Source: Brachynemurus nebulosus
Lineage: Eukaryota; Arthropoda; Insecta; Neuroptera; Myrmeleontidae
Direction of reading: 5' to 3'
DNA length: 64,000 nt
NCBI GenBank assembly: GCA_035578155.1
Contig: JAPWDM010000005.1
Location: 17,606,877-17,670,876 of the forward strand
In this document: positions 56,313-64,000 of the stretch, one piece after another
How positions within the stretch are numbered: the stretch's first letter is position 1
How the letters are laid out: every line of letters begins with the position of its first letter
Translations under genes and position numbers: made by a program
Notes under the pieces: generated by a model
What the model saw: only the letters and a program-made list of their open reading frames with translations
The model's database searches: none
Told to the model about the DNA's origin: nothing

Positions 56313-59150
56313 TTTATAACTTTATTTTATTTTTGAGTCTCCTACAATGACAAAAATTAATTTTTTTTAATAAATCTTTTGCTAATAATTTTTTTTAAAC
56401 GTGTTTAAACAGATTTACCTATTTACTATATAAAATTTTAGATTTTTAGAATACTTTTTCAATGAAATATAAAAAAAATCCCAAAAAAGTACATGTATTC
56501 TTCCGTATATTATAATGCATTTTTCGATACTATTAGCTTCTTAATCAACATGAAACTTCAAGGGAATTTTTTTAGATTTATTTAAAATCGATCGAATTTC
56601 ATTGGTTTGAGGTGATTTTCATTATTCTGATCCTAAAGATTCAAAATCGTTACCCTTATTTTTAATCCTAGGAATTCAATCGACAAAAACAAAGATATTA
56701 TCTAAATTATAAATTTAAATATTACCTCCTAAAAAATTAACTTCTGTTTTATATTAAAGCCATTAATATTTGTTTTAATATGACTTAAAACATAAAAATA
56801 AACTCGATTTTTCAATATTTATCAAAATAAATATTATTTGCCTTTTTTTTTTTTTTTTTTATTTAAAATTTTATGGATGCATCGACATCTAAAGGTCATG
56901 CCTTTTTTACTACAGGCGATTTGAGTGTATCCTTCAAAAGTTATCACCATCTTTTTGAAATTTATTAAACACAAATGATAAATTTTAAGGCAAAGTTAAG
57001 GCGCTATTACTTTAATGAAATTCCTTGTAACATACTATTCCATTTTATATTTTTGTTTAAAAGCATCCTAACTTTTTATTGTGTGTGTAAGTCGTTCGTA
57101 AGAATATTTTATTACCATTATCATCATTTATACGATACGTACCGGATCAGTATACGGTACACGGTTCCCGAATTATTACAGCTTAATAAATTTGAAATGA
57201 AATATATTTTTTTTTTATATTCGATTTCTTTATATTTTCTTATTTAATAAAGTAACCAATTATTCTGTACTCGTCTGGAAAGATACATAGAGAAACCTCT
57301 TCGTGCCTCAGTCAAATCGCAATTATTGATCGAAAAAATGTAAAAAAAAAAGTTCATTAAAAAAGAAAATCTGAACAGGAAAAAGAAATATAATTCCCTT
57401 TTGAACCCAATTAATTTTGTAACCAATAATTCCCGTATATTTTTAATTGAGGATAAAAAAGTCAAAAAGAAAATACTTATTGAAGTTAGCATTTTAAAAA
57501 AAAGGTAGAAACAACAAAATCCGATTTGTTTTTCTTTTTTTTGTTAAGTCAAGCATGTTTTAGAAAATTTTTACTAATTTACGTACTAATTTAAACGTAA
57601 ATTATATAGTCTTTTTTATAAGATAAATATTAGCTTTTTTTTATAAAAAAAATGTTGTTTGAATATGGTGTATTCTAAGAAAAGGAAGTAATGGCATTGT
57701 TCACTATAGAAAAATTTAATTCTATATAATTGTAAGTAGTTCCAGGACATAACAGAAAGTTTCAGTAACCCAGTAAAATTTCTTGACTTAACGTAGTTGA
57801 TCTGAGATAGTCAGGTACAAAAGTATATATCAGCAAAAAAATTTTATTTTATCAAAAATTAAATAATGTATTAATAATCTTCAGTTATTATATTTGTATA
57901 CCACTTTTTTTTTTTTTAATTTCCGCGCACTTATGTTGTAGCAATTTAAAAGAATTGTTGAAAAAGCGTTGTAAAAACGTTGTAAAATGATGTTTTTAAA
58001 TTATATTTCAAAAACAGCCTGGTAAATAATTATTTCATAACATTAAATCTTTATCAAATTCCTTTGACACGTTTTCATTTTATTCAAAAAAAAAAATTGA
58101 ATTTTCCCATAACAGCCCGTGTTAAAATTACAAAACTTTGAAATCGTTTTTCTCAAAATTGGGTGGTCATTTTTTTTCGGTAAGGGCTCGTATTATTCGT
58201 ATTGGATTAAATAAATATTTAGAGAAATTTCGTTAAAATCCTTTGAAAAATTCGTTTTATCGACCAGCTACCTTAAATGATGTATTAATATCTCTAGAAT
58301 GATATTCAAAACGAATTATGACTGCCAAAATATTTTAAATATCGTTTTGAACTCGATTTCTGAAACGACTTCGAGCGGTTTAGACACGCCGTTTGGTTGC
58401 ACGTAACATTTTGAAATCTCTCAGTCCAGTCAAGAACTTATATTTGATTACTTTATTTCGCTTCTTCTGCTATATTTCCATAAATAACTCAAAAATGATT
58501 CTTCATTATTATTTTTTTTTTCAAAACAAATCTGCAACTGACGTAGATAGTTCTAACTTTCTATCGATTGAAATAAAATTAATTAATAAATAAGAAACGA
58601 GCACAGTAAAAAAAATTCATTCGATGATTAAAAAGTTTTCTCAATTAAGTATACATAACGCCCAATTAAAAAAGGAAAACTTTTTCTGTATTTAACAACA
58701 TTTTGAAATAATATTTTTCCAGTATGGAAACAAACATAAAAAGTTAGTGAACAAATTTTTATATAATTATTTACATTTAATACTCCGTAATTTGTTTGTG
58801 TTGGAATTGCAAAGAGAGCTTTTTGCAAGTTTTCCATGTTTTCAATGAATTGTATATCACATGTAGGCTGTAAAAGGCAATATTTTTCCATAGACATATT
58901 TTTATATAATCACTTACTATTACGCGAGAGGTTTGTATTTTTTCGAATCGATTCGTGTTTATATATAACGATTTGTTGCCTAGCAGTTTAACTCGAAGAA
59001 CTATCATCTCAAAAATATTCCAGCGACACTGTTGTGTTTTTACTAGTTGACAGTCGTTCTCGTTAAACTAATGGTTCTCTCGCGTGATAATAAGTGATTA
59101 TAAAAACCTGTATTAAGGTAGTATGCTAGTTTAAAGAGCAATAATTTCTG
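56313..59150. other. AT-rich non-coding stretch
   Basis: No gene is supported. Frames of 60-103 codons (56975-57247, 57244-57492, 58628-59007, 59043-59354) are rich in Phe, Tyr, Leu, Asn and Lys and show no domain. Poly-T runs lie near 56844-56860 and 57906-57919. Confidence 0.45.
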
Positions 59151-59154
59151 CCAT

Positions 59155-59385
59155 TTAAAAGATTTGAGCGTTACTTTATGGTATTCAATATTTGCTGGTT
59201 TTTCGACCTTTACGACCTTTATTTTCTTTTTCAAACATTCTTGAATAAACCAAATATTCTGGGAATATTGGCGTGATTTGACATGTAGCTTAAAATATAA
59301 TCTCAATAGCTCGTGGCTGCTAGCACTTTTTATAAATTTATTATATCTGAGCATTACTTTATGGTATAATGTGGTAATATGGTAC
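59155..59385 (+). repeat. Two copies of GAGCGTTACTTTATGGTAT in 0.2 kb
   Basis: TTTGAGCGTTACTTTATGGT lies at about 59162. The variant CTGAGCATTACTTTATGGTA lies at about 59347. A third copy lies at 31749 beside the perfect hairpin. This is a conserved about 25-base core of a dispersed repeat whose wider extent I could not establish. Confidence 0.5.
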
Positions 59386-59461
59386 TATCGTCGATTTTTT
59401 TACCATCTATTTATTAATATTATGAAGCGACCGACACAAAAAAAATTCAAGGACTTATAAC

Positions 59462-59922
59462 TAGTGATGTCGAGTGGAGATGCAGTTAGTCGATTAATCG
59501 ACTAAAGTTGTTTTTCCGACAAAATTAGTCATTAGTCGAAAATATTGAGCATAGATTAGTCGATTAATCGACTAAATTTTTAGTCGAATTCATGAATAGG
59601 GTAACCTATGTAACTCTTTCCAAAACAATGTTTTGAATTTAATTATTGACTTTTATTTTTTTAATTTTTTTTTTCAAAAAAAATAAAATATAATAAAATA
59701 AAATTACATATTACAATGTATTATTCACATAATTTTTAGTTTTCATTTTTTCGAGACTAATAAATAATGCAGAAACTATTAAATTAGTCGTTTTAGTCAT
59801 TAAAAAAATATTAATCATTTTAGTCATTTAGTCGAGGGTAAAATAATCGACTAAAAAATGACTAAATTTAAACAAAATTAGTCGACTAAACCGATTAATC
59901 GATTAATCATCCGACATCATTA
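59462..59922. mobile_element. hAT-like non-autonomous element, 461 bp, 8-bp TSD
   Basis: The left end TAGTGATGTCGAGTGGAGAT and, on the reverse strand, TAATGATGTCGGATGATTAA are inverted repeats. Identical 8-bp duplications, CTTATAAC, flank the element (59454-59461 and 59923-59930). Near both ends the palindrome TTAGTCGATTAATCGACTAA and fragments of it (AGTCGA, TAGTCATT) recur at least ten times. No transposase is present. Confidence 0.9.
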
Positions 59923-59930
59923 CTTATAAC

Positions 59931-60192
59931 TATTTGAATATAACCATGTAAATAAAGTGATGTGCTGGATGACATGATTTTAAGATTTGTGTTCATCTGA
60001 AGTCAAAAAAAAAAAGAAAAAGGTTCTAGTTTATAAAGATTGTCGTTCTTACAGAAACTACAACATAAAATGAAACTTAAAAAATTTTACAATGGCGGCT
60101 GTTAAAAAAAATTTTTTTGTCGTTTTTTTCAAATCTCTTTTACTTTTTTCAAATAGTAAAGATTAAAATTTTGCAATATCCAAATTTAAAAC
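59931..60192. other. AT-rich non-coding stretch
   Basis: Nothing recognisable is seen. Confidence 0.4.
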
Positions 60193-60425
60193 GACCAGCT
60201 TAAAAAGTGTAGTTTTGAGAAAATGCATTTAAAATTTTAAAGTACGAGTATAGTATATCTGATACCTGTACCTACCTGTAAAATGTCCTATAATTTTGTA
60301 AATTGTCAAAATTTTTAAATTTCCTTTTGTGGACACATTTTTGAAAACTTATACTTTCAGAAAATGAAATAACGCAAAAAAATTGAATTTTAAAAAATTC
60401 TAGATTAGAATACCTACTATCTTAA
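60193..60425 (+). repeat. Dispersed repeat F4, copy 2 (partner at 47.1-47.3 kb)
   Basis: GACCAGCTTAAAAAGTGTAG, GCATTTAAAATTTTAAAGTA, and later GAAAACTTATACTTTCAGAA and TTAGAATACCTACTATCTTA align with 47097-47335. Same orientation, diverged. Confidence 0.5.
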
Positions 60426-61371
60426 GATGTAAGTCACTGGATACATTACCAGAGCAATTATTTTAACGTCAGTAGGTATTACAACACTTGGTAAATTCTA
60501 TAAATTATAAGTAAAAGCATATACACTTAGTGGATATAAATATTAAATGAACTTGTCGGTAACAAAATTTTCAACTTGTACGAAAAATTAACTAGTTGAA
60601 AATAAATTTTGTTCAAGTCAAAGAACGAGCGAAGAAGAATCGTAACAGCGAATTGCGAACAGTCAATGGGGGGCAATGAGTTAGTGCGCCACAAATTCCA
60701 GCCAGTCAGTTTCATATAGGTACGAGATATACGGTGAATATGAAAAGATCAGTTATAAACTTCTACAAGCTCGTATATTTTCCACTAATTGGTAAAGTTT
60801 TCCTCTTAAATGGAAATGATGATACATGACCGACCATACATACACACGTACCCATGTAGCGTTGGGTGGAAAATCGGCCCGACATATACACTGGCAAATA
60901 TTAATCATAATTTTTGATATCTCTGTTTGTCACGTTTGATAGAGTATTGTTTATTTCATTTCATTTGTTTTTGCCGAATGAGCGGCGAGATGGTTCTTTT
61001 ACTTCATACTTATTTAGTTTTGAAAAATTTTTATTGTTGAAAGTATAGATTGCGTTGATTTTGTTTTTTTATTCTTTTTTATGCAGTGGGTGTTGTAAGT
61101 TATAATTATCACGAGTTATTTGTGTAAATTGTAGGTTCCGTTTCCTTAAGCGTTTAAGCGCAAAATAAGTATATGAATTGGTTAAATGAGGAAAGCGGTT
61201 AATTTTCTAAGCAATTTTATACACACTTTTTAAAAATGAGAACTGTTTTCCTAGATGAAGAATTAAAATAAAAATTTTGAAAATAAGAAAATATTTTCTC
61301 TGTCGTCTTTCACTAAAAATCAATTACTCGATTTCAAGTCGGCTTTCGAGAATTATCAGAAAGAATAGAGT
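60426..61371. other. Non-coding stretch
   Basis: No gene or repeat was recognised. A slightly GC-richer patch lies near 60630-60730. Confidence 0.4.
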
Positions 61372-63135
61372 TGAATATTGAAATAATATTCAAAGTTATA
61401 ATTACTTTGTCTAATTTCACTGTTAATATAATTTTATTACTTATCACGTTTTCAGTCTTCTCACTTATTGAAATAGTCGATGAAAATATCAAGAATATGT
61501 AGATCAACGTTTGAATAATATATTTGAGAACCGATATGCTCCTTATATCTCGTATCCATATTTCGACCTGTTTGTCCCACATATTTTGTGTTACATTAAG
61601 TACAATCTATGCGACAGAACAACGCGTATTTGGAAAATATACCCGTATTCAGAGCTCAATGTATCTGAACTCGGGTATACATTCAATGTTTAATAACCAT
61701 AGTTCGATACTTGAAAATATACCCATTAAAAGCGCTGAGCTCGGATATATTTTCAAACTCAATATTTAATAAAATAGTATGAAAAACATACCCACTTTCA
61801 ATTTATTCGTAAACAAATGGTTCAATCAAGTAGTTAAGGAAAAACAGCACTGTGATGCCGCAAAAATTGACAATTTTAGCGAATTTTTTTTGCAAATGTG
61901 AGTAAATACCTATATGAGGGTCGAATTAAAAAGATTTTAATGAGTATCCATTTGTTCATATAAAATTGTATAGCATAATATTAAATATTTGCAAACTTAA
62001 TAATGCAAATGCACCTAAAAAATTGCAAATTATGCCCACGATATTGCAATGATAAATCATTTGAAATTAAAAGAAAAAAAAGAATTATTAAAGTACATAA
62101 TTGTAGCTATCGTTATGCATAGGTTTTTGTTTTTTTTAATTTTTTTTCGTAAAATAGCAACGGATTCAAAAATTTTTCGTTTTGTTTTGTTTTCGTTGAA
62201 TTTTGGTCTAAAATTTTCACAGTATATTCTCAATATGTTGTACTTTCGAATTAAACAAAAAAAAAAAATTTCTATTTTTTCAATCCAAGTTACCAGATTA
62301 CTACCTTAATTGCACCAAATATTTTTCAGCGGATTCGAATTCAAATAATATTGTCCATATTCATACGCTTTTGTAAAAAACCCTTCTAAATCTGTTTTAT
62401 TAATCATTATTTAATTTTAAACAAATTTTGCACGGTTAACTCACACGCTAACAATTAAGAATTAAGATAAGAAGAAGCTAAAAATTATTTCAAAAAATTG
62501 TAACGGTTTTTTTTATTTGTAACAAAGTAAGTCTTGTTTTAAATCGTATGTGCATATTTTCTTTTTATGAAGATCGAGTAAAATTACAGTTGAAATAAGT
62601 TTGAAAATATACCTTAAAAATATCCTTATTAGTAACTATAAGATTACACTAATTTATTGTCGGGTATATATTCAAATTCTCATAGTAGTATTCTTGTACT
62701 TGAAAATATACCCGATTTTGGCTCTGAAATGAGGTATATTTTACAGAGTCATTTTGTTAGTTTCTGCTTTGTAAATTATACCCGATCCTAGATCGGTCAG
62801 TGACGTCACAAGCTCTGACTTCGGGTATATTTTCAAAATACGCCACTACGCACCAGCCTTTTTTAGTGGGTCAGTTTTTTCTTTGGCGTTATAGTGGGAA
62901 TGATCAAGGTTTCTAACAGAATAAAAGGCGAAAGATCACTTTTCGAGAGATACGACCTTAATATGATGGTAGTGACACAATAGTGTTTTAGTAAAACAAT
63001 TTTTTTTTCAACACGATTTCAGTCTTTTCTGAAGATAGTCGAAAGACTGAAAACGCGTTAATTATTACAATTATTTTAACAGTGAAGTTAAAACAAAGTA
63101 ATTATAATTTTAAATATTATGTCAATATTTAAGAT
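61372..63135. mobile_element. Outer inverted-repeat structure, about 1.76 kb
   Basis: The left arm, about 61372-61470 (TATAATTACTTTGTCTAATT, then TTCACTGTTAATATAATTTT, then ACGTTTTCAGTCTTC), matches the reverse complement of about 63030-63135 (AAGACTGAAAACGCGTTAAT and AACAGTGAAGTTAAAACAAA, then GTAATTATA). The arms are about 75-80% similar by eye. The 1.22 kb iterated-motif element sits between them. No gene is recognised inside; an 86-codon frame at 62049-62309 has no domain. Confidence 0.6.
61624..62843. mobile_element. 1.22 kb TIR element with alternating GAAAATATACCCG motifs
   Basis: The left end (GCGTATTTGGAAAATATACC, then CGTATTCAGAGCT) and the reverse-strand right end (GCGTATTTTGAAAATATACC, then CGAAGTCAGAGCT) form a TIR of about 33 bases. 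The core GAAAATATACCCG recurs in alternating orientation near 61634, 61672, 61712, 61739 and 61780 on the left, and near 62604, 62660, 62702, 62733, 62774 and 62820 on the right. Adjacent sites pair into hairpins 35-60 bases apart. The middle is AT-rich without a transposase. No target-site duplication was confirmed. Confidence 0.7.
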
Positions 63136-63736
<601 letters not shown>

Positions 63737-64000
63737 TATAGTCTATTCAGACATCAACAAAAAGTATAAAGGATAGGTGTCTGTAAGTAACAATTCAGTA
63801 AAATTTGACATTTATCCGTATTCATAAAAGCAAGTAATGTTACAGATTTAGCAGGAAAGATAAAAATTTATTTTGAAAATTTAATTTGCTGTAATTACTT
63901 AATATCAGATATTTAACCAGAAAGTAAATTGTAAAAATATTACAGATTAGAAAGAGAATCTAATAGTTTCTCTAATATTCGCTACAATTTTTCTTTAAAA
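63737..64000. other. AT-rich non-coding stretch
   Basis: Nothing recognisable up to the window end. Confidence 0.35.

Noticed and set aside
59043..59354. 103-codon minus-strand frame
   Set aside because: Lys/Leu-rich, no domain, and it includes the dispersed TTTATGGTAT repeat core.

Overview
This 64 kb window looks like non-coding nuclear DNA from an animal, most likely an insect. The sequence is very AT-rich, with poly-A/T runs, four long (AT)n microsatellites and a dense layer of short non-autonomous DNA transposons. The transposon classes (hAT-like, pogo/Tigger-like, Tc1/mariner-like, perhaps piggyBac-like) and repeats built on a tRNA-Thr(AGU)-like body are typical of insects. A sap-feeding hemipteran would fit, but I cannot name the species from sequence alone. 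I found no convincing protein-coding gene. No open reading frame exceeds 125 codons, several of the longest lie inside repeats, and none carries a domain I recognise. The window is therefore intergenic or lies inside a very large intron.

Layout, left to right. 0-5 kb: a 168-bp tandem repeat, one copy of a TIR element family (F1), and two hAT-like elements inserted side by side with overlapping 8-bp target-site duplications. 5-13 kb: an element flanked by TTAA, a pogo-like element, and a 0.95 kb TIR element whose terminal motif recurs inside it. 14 kb: the most promoter- or first-exon-like stretch. 17-23 kb: a long imperfect hairpin, tRNA-like repeats including a large palindrome, and two (AT)n blocks. 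24-31 kb: the GGAAGTT repeat (first of two copies), a 100-bp-arm inverted repeat, a 0.37 kb direct repeat pair and F1 copy 2. 31-33 kb: a GC-richer TIR element, a perfect 53-bp-arm hairpin and two diverged tandem arrays. 35-47 kb: a TIR element with about 42-bp termini, a 31-34 bp minisatellite, a perfect 34-bp-arm hairpin, the second GGAAGTT copy, a G-quadruplex-type tract and further inverted repeats. 50-53 kb: two nested composites in which tRNA-like repeats sit inside DNA transposons. 59-64 kb: a third hAT-like element with 8-bp duplications, a two-layer inverted-repeat structure with alternating copies of one 13-bp motif, and a mariner-like element next to (AT)n.

Two themes stand out. 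First, the tRNA-Thr-like repeats form palindromes: tail-to-tail at 20.8-21.2 kb and head-to-head at 52.6-52.95 kb. Each tRNA-like body sits inside a larger conserved unit rather than at its start, as it would in a standard SINE. Second, several unrelated TIR elements have their terminal motif repeated many times inside, in both orientations. No genes act together here; the window is best read as a stratified record of transposon insertion.
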